A program made the translations under genes and the position numbers. A stretch of 54,536 nucleotides of DNA from BQOK01 sp048388525 (lineage in GTDB: Bacteria > Bacillota > Clostridia > Oscillospirales > Ruminococcaceae): assembly GCF_048388525.1 (NCBI RefSeq), contig NZ_DBGCTQ010000058.1:1-54536 (forward strand), in the 5' to 3' direction. The first letter of the stretch is position 1, and every line of letters starts with the position of its first letter. Shown here piece by piece: positions 24,195 to 32,140 of this stretch. Under the pieces are notes generated by a model, which saw only the letters and a list, made by a program, of their open reading frames with translations, searched no databases and was not told the origin of the DNA.

Positions 24195-24214
24195 TGTGAT
24201 TTAATTAAATCACA
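24195..24214. promoter_or_regulatory. Perfect 20-bp palindrome, probable PadR operator
   Basis: TGTGATTTAATTAAATCACA is a perfect dyad 18 bases before the padR start codon and downstream of the predicted promoter. PadR proteins autoregulate through dyads near their own promoter, so self-repression is inferred. Confidence 0.65.
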
Positions 24215-24232
24215 GAAGAAAAGGATATGTTT

Positions 24233-24586
24233 ATGAGCATTTCAGATAATTTGAAACGCGGCACGGTCGAGCTTTTATTGCTCACCTTGCTGGGGGAACA
24301 GGATATGTACGGCTATCAGCTTTCCCAAATGTTGGCCCAGCGCAGCGGAGGCCTGTATACCTTGCAGGAAGGTTCCATGTACCCCACCCTGTACCGCCTG
24401 ATGGAAAAGGGCCTTATCAGCGACCGCAAAGAGCTGGTGGGCAAGCGCCGCACGCGCGTCTACTACCACCTGGAGCCCAAGGGCGAAACCTATCTGGCCG
24501 AAATACGCCGTGAATATTTTTCGCTCAACCAGGGCGTGGTGAACGTGCTGAACAACACCAAAAAGGCAGGTGAGCCCGGTGACTGA
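24233..24586 (+). CDS. PadR family transcriptional regulator
   Basis: 117-residue PadR regulator. The winged helix (about residues 10-85) shows LLLLTLLGEQDMYGYQLSQM, GSMYPTLYRLMEKGLI, and the wing RTRVYYHLEPKG, all typical, followed by a short C-terminal helix for dimerisation. ATG 24233 lies nine bases after AAAAGGA and matches the start in the repeat copy; an ATG two codons earlier is too close. The next gene overlaps its end by eight bases, the classical PadR plus HAAS arrangement in which the regulator controls its own operon. Confidence 0.9.
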   Translation: MSISDNLKRGTVELLLLTLLGEQDMYGYQLSQMLAQRSGGLYTLQEGSMYPTLYRLMEKGLISDRKELVGKRRTRVYYHLEPKGETYLAEIRREYFSLNQGVVNVLNNTKKAGEPGD

Positions 24587-24998
24587 CCTCTTGCTGGAAA
24601 AAGACGTGGAACAGTATCTCCGGCAGGTTGGGCGCGCCTTGGTAGGGCCGCGTGCTACCCGCACGCAGGTGGTGGAATCTCTGCGCGGCGATGTGTGGGA
24701 CTACCTGGAAGCCCACCCCGGCGCCGATCTGGAAGAACTTGAGGCACATTTCGGCGCTCCGCAAAAAATCGCGGACGAAATGCTGGCGGCCCTGCCGCCC
24801 TCCACCCTGCGCGGCTATGTGCGCCGCCATACCTGGGCGCGCATCCTGCTCATCCTGCTCGCGGCGGTGGTCTTGGGCACGGGTCTCACCCTGGCCATCG
24901 AGCGTATCTGTTATGCCGCCAACGGCAACCCCTTTGTGATCATTGAAAAACCGGAGGAGATCGACTCCATTCCGGAAAATGCTATTATGAATCACTAA
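24579..24998 (+). CDS. HAAS-domain membrane protein (DUF1700-like)
   Basis: 139-residue protein: an N-terminal alpha-helical HAAS domain (about residues 5-70, ending GADLEELEAHFGAPQKIADE) and one TM helix (about 88-108, ILLILLAAVVLGTGLTLAI), then a short extracellular tail. Such genes are almost always coupled to padR, and the pair commonly regulates membrane or transport functions. The GTG at 24579, overlapping the padR stop, is preferred over a GTG three codons earlier for ribosome-site spacing. It is the middle gene of padR-HAAS-secreted protein. Confidence 0.75.
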   Translation: MTDLLLEKDVEQYLRQVGRALVGPRATRTQVVESLRGDVWDYLEAHPGADLEELEAHFGAPQKIADEMLAALPPSTLRGYVRRHTWARILLILLAAVVLGTGLTLAIERICYAANGNPFVIIEKPEEIDSIPENAIMNH

Positions 24999-25010
24999 GG
25001 AGGTCAAAGT

Positions 25011-25466
25011 ATGAAAAAGGTTGTTTCGCTCTTGTTGGCGCTCGTTCTCAGCGCGGCGCTGTGCGTTCCCGCGCTTGCCGCCGGGCCGCGGGAGATCGTT
25101 GTGAGCCGCGAAGTGCGGCAGTTGGGCGAAGATGCATATGTTATCATCACTCTTATCGAGACCCCCGTCCTCACGCGCTCCGGCTCGCATGAAAAAATTG
25201 GCCAGCGAAAGTACGATTATGTTTTGCATGGCGTGCTGCAGTGGACCTTTGCTGTGCAGGGCGTGTTTACAGTAAATCCCGGCGTGAGCTGTGTATGCAC
25301 CAACAGCGGCTATAGTTTTACCCCCTATGTCACCAGCTGGTCGCTTTCCTCCCCCAGCAGCAGCTATAGCGGCAACACTGCCACGGCCAGGGGAACCGTG
25401 CGGGGGGAAACCACGGTATATCCATCGGTTTCCATTTCCTGCGATTCAAACGGCAACCTTTATTAA
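25011..25466 (+). CDS. Small secreted protein, intact member of the island family
   Basis: 151-residue protein with a clear signal peptide (MKKVVSLLLALVLSAALCVP, cleavage after ALA near residue 23) and a beta-rich mature domain with WTFAVQGVFTVNPGVSCVC, TSWSLSSPSSSYSGNTATAR and VSISCDSNGNLY at the C terminus. This WTF-G-F/T, SGNTATA, SxSCDxNGNL pattern recurs in many uncharacterised secreted proteins of gut Bacillota. AAGGAGG precedes the ATG. It is third gene of the padR operon and the only undamaged secreted-protein gene of this type in the island. No single-TM peptide gene follows it. Confidence 0.7.
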   Translation: MKKVVSLLLALVLSAALCVPALAAGPREIVVSREVRQLGEDAYVIITLIETPVLTRSGSHEKIGQRKYDYVLHGVLQWTFAVQGVFTVNPGVSCVCTNSGYSFTPYVTSWSLSSPSSSYSGNTATARGTVRGETTVYPSVSISCDSNGNLY

Positions 25467-25536
25467 TTTCTTTCGCTTGCCGGAACCTGTGCCGCGCCTT
25501 TCCCTACCGTGCGGCATCGTGGTTTCTGCAATACCT

Positions 25537-25573
25537 TCAAGGCTGGGTGCTGCCACCCAGCCTTGATTTTTTA
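25537..25573 (+). terminator. Strong intrinsic terminator of the padR operon
   Basis: TCAAGGCTGGGTG (25537-25549), loop CTGC, CACCCAGCCTTGA (25554-25566), then TTTTTTATT. Confidence 0.93.
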
Positions 25574-25886
25574 TTAGGTGGAAAAAGTTCATCTTAAAGC
25601 CCCTGTGCCTCGCCTTTGGCAGGATAACCAAAGTATAAGGGTACCAAAAGTCTCAATTTCCGTTGGTCTTTCTGATCTTCCAAAGCAACGATAAATTATA
25701 GTTCAGTGCGAAGTGCAAGCAAACACAAAAAGCCAGGGACCTTCGCACCGGTTCCAGCTGCATATTTGCACGTTTTTGCCTTTTACCGGCTTTACAAAAT
25801 GCAACTTTTGTAGTAGATTGAGAATAAAGTTGTTCTTTTATCCAAAGTTTTCTCATGTCTCTTTCGGCTTATTGTTTAACTTTGCT
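25574..25886 (+). promoter_or_regulatory. CRISPR leader region
   Basis: A 313-base AT-rich stretch without a gene directly precedes the first repeat. The leader is placed on this side because the repeat at the opposite end (26959) is degenerate, the usual mark of the old, distal end. Promoter elements were not resolved. Confidence 0.6.
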
Positions 25887-26991
25887 GTCGCTCCCCTCAC
25901 GGGGAGCGTGGATAGAAATATTGATGAGATTCAGATCGAGTTTAACAGCCTTGAAGTCGCTCCCCTCACGGGGAGCGTGGATAGAAATTCTTTTTTTGGA
26001 GGGTAACATGAATACGCAATCGGTCGCTCCCCTCACGGGGAGCGTGGATAGAAATCCCGGCAAGGGCAAGCCCCGCGCGCCAAAGAGCGAGTCGCTCCCC
26101 TCACGGGGAGCGTGGATAGAAATTGACGTGCTGGAACTCCCGCTGGATGTCTCCGAGTCGCTCCCCTCACGGGGAGCGTGGATAGAAATTTTCATCTTTT
26201 CCGATTTCCTTTCCGGCCTGCTGTCGCTCCCCTCACGGGGAGCGTGGATAGAAATGCCGCCGAGAAAATCGCCGAGACGTTGGGCACCGTCGCTCCCCTC
26301 ACGGGGAGCGTGGATAGAAATCGCATACTCCGCCTTTTGCGTGCGGGCCATATCCGTCGCTCCCCTCACGGGGAGCGTGGATAGAAATCTGTGGCAAAGT
26401 CGATCTTGTTAAGTTTTTTGCGCGTCGCTCCCCTCACGGGGAGCGTGGATAGAAATCGAGTTTGCCGCGAGCACCCGGACGAGCTGGCCGGTCGCTCCCC
26501 TCACGGGGAGCGTGGATAGAAATGCTAAAAGGTTATTTAGCGGGGGCGGCCAGCTGGGTCGCTCCCCTCACGGGGAGCGTGGATAGAAATTGCAGGTACC
26601 GCGCTCCGGGGGGCGTCCACTCCACGTCGCTCCCCTCACGGGGAGCGTGGATAGAAATATCCGCACCAAGAAACCCCAACAAACAAGCCGTTGTCGCTCC
26701 CCTCACGGGGAGCGTGGATAGAAATCAGCGTTTCGGTGCCGTCGAATAGCCTATCCACGTCGCTCCCCTCACGGGGAGCGTGGATAGAAATATCTCCATG
26801 AACGATGCTTCCACGCCGCCCACATGTCGCTCCCCTCACGGGGAGCGTGGATAGAAATAACATCGGTTCGTAGGACGCTGTGGGTCCGGTCGTCGCTCCC
26901 CTCACGGGGAGCGTGGATAGAAATACCTCTGCGGGGGTGTTGGGGTTGGCCACTTGATGTCGCTCTCCTCACGAAGAAGCCTCCGGCTCGT
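25887..26991 (+). CRISPR. CRISPR array, type I-C-like repeat, 16 intact repeats, no cas genes in window
   Basis: Sixteen identical 33-base repeats start at 25887, 25956, 26023, 26091, 26157, 26223, 26289, 26356, 26424, 26491, 26558, 26626, 26693, 26759, 26826 and 26892. Each begins GTCGCTCCCCTCACGG and ends GCGTGGATAGAAAT; CGCTCCCC and GGGGAGCG form the hairpin. A seventeenth repeat at 26959 keeps only about the first 15 bases. The 16 spacers are 33-36 bases long. The repeat matches the known type I-C consensus. Short open frames through the array are artefacts. No cas1, cas2, cas3, cas5, cas7 or cas8c gene occurs within 25 kb on either side. Confidence 0.97.
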
Positions 26992-27150
26992 CAAAATTTG
27001 TATTTGTTTCAAAGCTTCATTGCCTCGCACAGCAGCTGCGCATATGCCAAAAATCTTCGTCGCATTACGGCTATTTTTCATTCTGTGTACTCTGGGTCGG
27101 TTTCGTATCCACAAGTGGTTTTGCCCACATCGAAAGGCGTGAGGTCAATC

Positions 27151-27984
27151 GTGATCACTAAAAGCAGTCTGGCACATATATCTCAAACCAGAACGATCCT
27201 GATTCGTGAAGAAAATTTTGCCTACCTGCTCCCCTGTGAAGAACTAAGAAACACAATATCCAATTTCACGATCACTTTTCCAAACAAAGCAATTATTTCA
27301 GACGCCTACACAGTCATGCCCCATGGCAGCGCCACGCTTGTATTTTTCGTTTATAATACCCAGCTTCATGGCTTTTTGTTTGGCCCCACCACAAAGCCGG
27401 TAAAAGTGGGCGATATTGCAAATAAGTGCGGCATGATATTCATCATTGAATTTCAGCCGGCGGGCTTTTCCCCTTTTAAAAAAACAAATCAAAAAGAATT
27501 AACCAACAAGATCGTCCCTTTTTCCGCGGTCGACTATTCCCTGGACACAGCACTCAAGAACATCCTCAGGGGCTCTTCCTCGGTAGATGAGCTATTGCTC
27601 AGGGCCGAGGAAAAATTTCTTCAAAGCATGTTGTTCCAGTATCCCACCGAGCTTTCTCGGGCTGTTACAGCGATCATTCAAAGCGGGGGGCTCATCACTT
27701 CCGCCGAGCTCTCACAAAAAAGCTTTTACTGCCCAAGGCATTTAAATCGTCTGTTTGATCTGTACATCGGCATGGGCATGAAATCCTTTTCCCGCTTGGT
27801 CAGGGTCAACCGATCCCTTCACTTTCTAAATCAACGGGTGAACACCTTGGGGGGCATATCCGAAAAACTCGGCTACTACGATGTTTCCCACTTTGTAAAA
27901 GATTTTAAAATCGTCTGCAACATCACCCCCCAGGAGTATCGGGCCAACATGTCCGATTTTTACAGTGAAATCGCAAAATTTTGA
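27151..27984 (+). CDS. AraC family transcriptional regulator
   Basis: 277-residue regulator: an N-terminal sensor domain (about residues 1-150, containing MPHGSATLVFF and GPTTKPVKVG, similar to AraC regulators with a DUF6597-like domain) and a C-terminal AraC HTH (about 180-265, with RHLNRLFDLYIGMGMKSFSR and LGYYDVSHFVKDFKIVCNIT, PQEYR). The GTG at 27151 was chosen because GAGG lies six bases before it and the upstream in-frame sequence is CRISPR array. Bases 26992-27150 show no gene. The VOC-family gene follows 48 bases later and may be a target or partner. Confidence 0.82.
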   Translation: MITKSSLAHISQTRTILIREENFAYLLPCEELRNTISNFTITFPNKAIISDAYTVMPHGSATLVFFVYNTQLHGFLFGPTTKPVKVGDIANKCGMIFIIEFQPAGFSPFKKTNQKELTNKIVPFSAVDYSLDTALKNILRGSSSVDELLLRAEEKFLQSMLFQYPTELSRAVTAIIQSGGLITSAELSQKSFYCPRHLNRLFDLYIGMGMKSFSRLVRVNRSLHFLNQRVNTLGGISEKLGYYDVSHFVKDFKIVCNITPQEYRANMSDFYSEIAKF

Positions 27985-28032
27985 GCTTATAATGTTTCTG
28001 TAATATAAAACACGAAAAGAGGTATTGCAGAA

Positions 28033-28440
28033 ATGAACTTTGATCAAGCAACCATCCGCATTTTGGTGCGAAAGGATTATGGCGAATGCTTCGACTTTTA
28101 CACGCAAAAAATGGGTCTCCTCCCCGTGTGGGGCGACAGAAAAGGCCCCTACACTTCTTTTGCCGTAAGCGGCGGCGCGCAGCCTTGTTTTGCCATTTTT
28201 GCGGCGCAGGCAATGTCCATGTTCCCGGGGTATACCCAGCCCACTGCCGGCGCACAGCCGGATACCGTTGTGGCGATCATTCCCTCGCTTGATCTGGATG
28301 GGGATTATTTACGGCTGAAAGAAGCAGGTGTGATATTTTTGGGTGAGCCCCAATACATTGAATCATGGGGAATGCGCTGCACCTATTTCAGGGACCCGGA
28401 GGGAAATCTGTTTGAATTGAGCGATGCCGGCGGCGTGTGA
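28033..28440 (+). CDS. VOC (glyoxalase/bleomycin resistance) family protein
   Basis: 135-residue vicinal-oxygen-chelate fold protein with two beta-alpha-beta-beta-beta halves: IRILVRKDYGECFDFYTQKM near residue 8 and the closing YFRDPEGNLFELSD near 117, whose Glu is the usual metal ligand. VOC proteins range from dioxygenases and glyoxalases to drug-binding proteins, so the reaction is open. GAGGTATTGCAGAA precedes the ATG. It follows the AraC gene with no terminator between, so the two are probably linked. Confidence 0.8.
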   Translation: MNFDQATIRILVRKDYGECFDFYTQKMGLLPVWGDRKGPYTSFAVSGGAQPCFAIFAAQAMSMFPGYTQPTAGAQPDTVVAIIPSLDLDGDYLRLKEAGVIFLGEPQYIESWGMRCTYFRDPEGNLFELSDAGGV

Positions 28441-28482
28441 CCGCGCCGGCACACCCTCGTCTTTTATTTCAAGCTTCCAAAC

Positions 28483-28516
28483 AGGCGGGCGGCTTTTCAG
28501 CCGCCCGCCTGTCCTT
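28483..28516 (+). terminator. Intrinsic terminator after the VOC gene
   Basis: AGGCGGGCGGC (28483-28493) pairs with GCCGCCCGCCT (28500-28510), then GTCCTTTT. Confidence 0.8.
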
Positions 28517-28697
28517 TTGCCCGATCGTGCAAACCGGGCCGGAATATGCGCCAAGGTTTTTGTGTTCTCTTCCCTCAAATTTCGTGAGCCTCTCCAAATT
28601 TGGTTTTTCGTCCTCTTTTTTTGCATTTTCAGGTTGCAAAGCGTCGGTCCACCGCTTATAATAGGCACAGATTTGTTTTGAGAGGAGCGTGCCTTAC

Positions 28698-29384
28698 ATG
28701 CAAGCATGCCGCACCGAGGAATTGTTCGATCTCTCCCATACCCTGGCGGCCCCCCTGCTGGCCCGGTTTCCCTGGCCCTGGCAGGCACTGGACGGCCTGG
28801 CCGATTTTCTTCTTACCCTTGGCGAAAGCCTTCCCGCCGGCGAATACAATTCTCCAGCGCCGGGGGTCTGGGTGGCCAAAACCGCCCGGGTGGCGCCCAC
28901 AGCCTTTTTGGGCGCCCCCTGCCTCGTTGGTCCCGGGGCCGAGGTTCGGCACTGCGCCTTTATCCGGGGCGCGGCGCTGGTGGGCGCCGGCGCGGTGGTG
29001 GGCAACAGCGTCGAACTGAAAAACTGCATTCTGTTTAATGGCGCGCAGGCGCCCCATTTCAACTACATCGGCGATTCGATCCTGGGCCACAAGGCGCACC
29101 TGGGCGCGGGCGCGGTGACCAGTAACCTGAAAAGCGATAAAAGCCCGGTGGTCATCCGGGGGGCGGAATGCCAGCTCGCCACCGGCCGCAAAAAGCTGGG
29201 GGCGCTGGTGGGCGACGGGGCCGAGGTGGGCTGCAACAGCGTGCTCTGCCCCGGCGCGGTTCTGGGCAAAAACAGCCAGGTATACCCCGCCAGCTGCGTG
29301 CGGGGCGTGGTGCCCGCCGGGCATATCTTCAAGGGGCCCGGTCAGGTGGTAAAACGCATTCTGAATTTTGAGGAGGGGCGATAA
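28698..29384 (+). CDS. Left-handed beta-helix (hexapeptide) acyltransferase-like protein
   Basis: 228-residue protein made of hexapeptide repeats from about residue 60 on (VAKTARVAPTAFLGAPCLVG, AEVRHCAFIRGAALVGAGAV, then GAEVGCNSVLCPGAVLGKNS), with a central FNYIGDSILGHKAHLGAGAV segment as in the C-terminal domain of GlmU. In many Clostridia such a protein is encoded next to glmM, as here (two bases apart), so it probably acts in amino-sugar nucleotide metabolism. It lacks the GlmU pyrophosphorylase domain. ATG 28698 lies ten bases after GAGAGGAG. Confidence 0.75.
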   Translation: MQACRTEELFDLSHTLAAPLLARFPWPWQALDGLADFLLTLGESLPAGEYNSPAPGVWVAKTARVAPTAFLGAPCLVGPGAEVRHCAFIRGAALVGAGAVVGNSVELKNCILFNGAQAPHFNYIGDSILGHKAHLGAGAVTSNLKSDKSPVVIRGAECQLATGRKKLGALVGDGAEVGCNSVLCPGAVLGKNSQVYPASCVRGVVPAGHIFKGPGQVVKRILNFEEGR

Positions 29385-29385
29385 T

Positions 29386-30732
29386 ATGGGAAGACTTTTT
29401 GGCACCGACGGGGTGCGCGGCGTCGCCGGGCAGGATATGACCTGTGAGCTGGCCATGGACCTGGGCCGCGCGGCTGCCACCGTGCTCACCTATGGCCGCA
29501 GGCGGCGGCCCCTGGTGGTGCTCGGCAAGGACACCCGCATTTCCAGCGATATGCTGGGCGCGGCTCTGGCGGCCGGCCTGTGCAGCGTGGGGGCGGATGT
29601 GATCGACCTGGGGGTCGTTCCCACCCCCGCCGTGGCGTATCTTGTAATGAAATACAAGGCCGACGCGGGCGTCATGATCTCAGCCAGCCACAACCCCTAT
29701 CCCTTCAACGGCATCAAGATCTTCGGCGGCGAGGGCTTCAAGCTGCCGGACGAACTGGAAGACCAGATCGAACGCCTCATCGGCCAGGGCCGGTGGCGGC
29801 TGGCCACCGGCGATGCCCTGGGGCAGATCACCCACTGCGCCGCCGCCGCGCGCGATTACGTCGAACATCTGAAAAGCACCATCCCCACCTCGCTGGACGG
29901 CCTGAACATTGTGGTCGACTGTGCCAACGGCTCGGCCAGCGCCACCGCCCCCACCCTGTTTGCCGAGCTGGGGGCGAACGCGGTCATCCTCAGCGCCGCG
30001 CCGGACGGGGTGAACATCAACCAAGGCTGCGGCTCCACCCACCTGGAAGCATTGCAGCAATATGTGCGCACCCACCCGGGGGTACAGGCGGGCGTCGCGT
30101 TCGACGGCGACGCCGATCGCTGCCTGTTTGTGGATGCGGACGGCAATGTGGTGGACGGCGACTTCATCATGGCCGTCTGTGGGCTCGACATGCTGCAGCG
30201 CGGCAAGCTGCGCCGGTCCACCATCGTGGGCACGGTGCTCACCAACCTCGGCTTCGCAAAGTTCTGCGAGGCGCAGGGCATCAAATTCGCGGCCACCAAG
30301 GTGGGCGACCGGTATGTGCTGGAAGAGATGGAGCTCGAGGGCTACACCCTGGGCGGCGAGCAGAGCGGCCACGTGATCTTCCGCGATTTTGCCACCACTG
30401 GCGACGGCCAGCTCACCGCCCTGCAATTGCTCTGCCTTTTAAAGCGCTGCCAAAAGCCTTTGGCTGAACTGGCCGCCGTCATGGCAAGGCTTCCCCAGGT
30501 CATGGAAAACGTGCAGGTCAGCCCGGAGGGAAAGCTGGAATTTTACAACAACGACGCCATCAAGGCCGCCATCCGGGAAAAAAAGGAGCTCCTGGGCGAC
30601 GGGGGGCGGGTATTGGTGCGGGTCAGTGGCACCGAGCCCCTGATCCGGGTCATGGTGGAAGGGCGGGACGAATCCGTCATCCGCCGCATCGCCGCCGAGC
30701 TGGCGCTTTTGGTAAAGGAAGAGCTGGGCTGA
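29386..30732 (+). CDS. glmM: Phosphoglucosamine mutase
   Basis: 448-residue enzyme converting glucosamine-6-phosphate to glucosamine-1-phosphate for peptidoglycan precursor synthesis. It begins MGRLFGTDGVRGVAG. The phosphoserine loop is ISASHNPYPFNGIK with S101 the predicted phosphorylated residue, the metal loop FDGDADRC lies near residue 240, the sugar-binding loop is GGEQSGHVIF near 323 and the phosphate-binding loop RVSGTEPLIRVMVEG is near the C terminus. Length is normal for GlmM. GAGGAGGGG lies seven bases before the chosen ATG. Confidence 0.96.
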   Translation: MGRLFGTDGVRGVAGQDMTCELAMDLGRAAATVLTYGRRRRPLVVLGKDTRISSDMLGAALAAGLCSVGADVIDLGVVPTPAVAYLVMKYKADAGVMISASHNPYPFNGIKIFGGEGFKLPDELEDQIERLIGQGRWRLATGDALGQITHCAAAARDYVEHLKSTIPTSLDGLNIVVDCANGSASATAPTLFAELGANAVILSAAPDGVNINQGCGSTHLEALQQYVRTHPGVQAGVAFDGDADRCLFVDADGNVVDGDFIMAVCGLDMLQRGKLRRSTIVGTVLTNLGFAKFCEAQGIKFAATKVGDRYVLEEMELEGYTLGGEQSGHVIFRDFATTGDGQLTALQLLCLLKRCQKPLAELAAVMARLPQVMENVQVSPEGKLEFYNNDAIKAAIREKKELLGDGGRVLVRVSGTEPLIRVMVEGRDESVIRRIAAELALLVKEELG

Positions 30733-30799
30733 CCCAAAGCTCCCAGCCCAGCTCCGGGCCTTCGGGGGCACGGCAAATTTCGATCTTTTTTCAAAAAGC

Positions 30800-30828
30800 T
30801 TGCTCCGCCGCCCCGCGTGTGGTATACT
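30800..30828 (+). promoter_or_regulatory. Promoter of the cobalamin riboswitch transcript
   Basis: TTGCTC (30800-30805), 17 bases, TATACT (30823-30828), immediately upstream of the aptamer. Confidence 0.75.
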
Positions 30829-30841
30829 GAGCCGGTAAAAA

Positions 30842-31020
30842 CCATCGCAGGGTGCCCGGCGGCCGCAGGCCGTGCCGGGAGAATAGGGAAACGGGTGCAA
30901 TGCCCGTGCGGGACCGCCGCCGTAAAGGTACCAGCCCCGGCCCATATGTGCCACTGCCCCCCTGGGGCGGGAAGGCCGGGCCGTGGCGCCGACGCCTGAG
31001 CCGGAAGACCTGCCCTGCCA
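30842..31020 (+). ncRNA. Cobalamin riboswitch
   Basis: Conserved cobalamin aptamer elements appear in order: AGGGAAACGGGTGCAATGCC (from 30884) and CGGGACCGCCGCCGTAA to 30925, GCCACTG at 30950-30956 with GGGAAGGC at 30969-30976, and the B12 box GAGCCGGAAGACCTGCC ending at 31013. It lies between a good promoter and an intrinsic terminator, upstream of the DUF4430 and S-component genes. By the known behaviour of the class, bound cobalamin should lower their expression. Confidence 0.93.
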
Positions 31021-31143
31021 TCGCATACCGCCGGAGGGGCTTCTTTCGGTGGGAACGCATATGCCGCGGACGGACCAAACGCGGCTGCGGGGGCATCGCG
31101 GGGCACGCCAGGCTCTGCGCGCCATTTTCGCACGCTTTCCTAT

Positions 31144-31177
31144 AAGCCCCTCTCCCGCCGGGAGAGGGGCTTTTTTT
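31144..31177 (+). terminator. Riboswitch-linked terminator
   Basis: AAGCCCCTCTCCC (31144-31156), loop GCC, GGGAGAGGGGCTT (31160-31172), followed by T5. It lies 36 bases before the DUF4430 start and is the probable expression platform. Confidence 0.88.
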
Positions 31178-31212
31178 CATAAAAAGGGAAAGAAAATAAG
31201 GAGGAACAAATC

Positions 31213-31614
31213 ATGAAAAAGCAAACCAAAAAGCTTTGGCTCATCGCGGGTGTCGCCGTTCTCGTCGTCGCCGCACTGGTGGGCTGCTGGCTGGCCTTCG
31301 GCCCCAAGGCGGGCCCCGCCGGCGGCAAAGCCATCGACGTCACCGTGATCTATGCCGACCAAAGCAGCGACGAATTTCATATCTCCACCAGCTCCGAATT
31401 TTTGCGGGGCGCTCTGGAAGAACAAAAGCTCATCCAGGGCACGGAAAGCGAGTTCGGTCTTTTTGTCACCACCGTGAACGGCGTCACGGTCGATGATTCT
31501 CAGCAGCAGTGGTGGCGCTTCAGTAAGGGCGGCGAGGTCCTGATGACCGGCGTCGACTCCACCCCCATCGCCGATGGCGACGCCTTCGAGATCACCCTCA
31601 CCACGGGTTACTAA
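31213..31614 (+). CDS. DUF4430 (transcobalamin C-terminal-like) surface protein
   Basis: 133-residue protein with a membrane anchor or lipoprotein signal (about residues 8-28; LVGC at 22-25 is a possible lipobox) and a DUF4430 domain (about 40-133), recognised by FLRGALEEQKLIQG, FGLFVTTVNGVTVDD, QQWWRFSKGGEVLMTGVDS and the closing ADGDAFEITLTTGY. DUF4430 resembles the C-terminal domain of human transcobalamin and intrinsic factor. Being under a cobalamin riboswitch and four bases before an ECF-type S component, it is probably a cobalamin- or corrinoid-binding surface protein (inferred). Confidence 0.82.
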   Translation: MKKQTKKLWLIAGVAVLVVAALVGCWLAFGPKAGPAGGKAIDVTVIYADQSSDEFHISTSSEFLRGALEEQKLIQGTESEFGLFVTTVNGVTVDDSQQQWWRFSKGGEVLMTGVDSTPIADGDAFEITLTTGY

Positions 31615-31617
31615 GCC

Positions 31618-32118
31618 ATGCGCCGTACCCGCAGCCTTGTCATGGCCGCACTGTTGGCGGCCCTTTTGCTGGTGAGCAAATTCGCGCTGGACGGGCTGCC
31701 CAACATCGAGCTGGTCAGCCTGCTGATCCTGCTCTACACCCTGGAATTCCCGGCCCTCGCCCTGCCCGCTGTCTACACCTATGTGGTGGTGTACGGGCTG
31801 CTGAACGGCTTCGGTGTCTGGTGGTTTGCCCAGCTTTACATTTGGCTGCCCCTTATGGCGGCCACGTGGCTGCTGCGCAAAACCCACAGCGCCCTTTTGT
31901 GGGCACTGGTCAGCGGCCTGTTCGGCCTTTTGTACGGGGCACTGTACGCGGTGGGGTACGGCGCCCTGAACGGCGGCCCGGCGGCGGGGTTTGCCTGGTG
32001 GGTCACGGGCATTCCCTTTGACCTTTTGCACGGCGGCGGCAATTTTGTTGCCGCGCTGCTGCTCTACCGCCCGCTGCGCCGCAGCTTCTCCGCGGCGCGG
32101 CGGCGGGCCGGGCTTTGA
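31618..32118 (+). CDS. ECF transporter S component, probably for a corrinoid
   Basis: 166-residue membrane protein with about five to six helices and the short, hydrophobic profile of energy-coupling-factor S components. It starts three bases after the DUF4430 stop, so both depend on the cobalamin riboswitch. S components bind the vitamin in the membrane and dock to a shared EcfA-A'-T module, which is not encoded here. Substrate assignment to cobalamin or a precursor comes from the riboswitch, not from residues in the protein. Confidence 0.72.
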   Translation: MRRTRSLVMAALLAALLLVSKFALDGLPNIELVSLLILLYTLEFPALALPAVYTYVVVYGLLNGFGVWWFAQLYIWLPLMAATWLLRKTHSALLWALVSGLFGLLYGALYAVGYGALNGGPAAGFAWWVTGIPFDLLHGGGNFVAALLLYRPLRRSFSAARRRAGL

Positions 32119-32140
32119 CCCGGCCCCCGAAACATTTTGC

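Larger units (their letters stand above)
24091..24304 (+). repeat. 214-bp direct repeat, copy B
   Basis: Ungapped partner of 20588-20801. This copy leads into the complete padR gene. Confidence 0.85.

Noticed and set aside
25855..26412. Open frames through the CRISPR array with repeated SLPSRGAWIEI-type peptides
   Set aside because: They are translations of the repeat unit, whose 33-base length keeps a frame open; not proteins.
26824..27150. Longer AraC reading that starts inside the array
   Set aside because: The first part translates CRISPR repeats; a GTG at 27151 with GAGG six bases upstream is a proper start.
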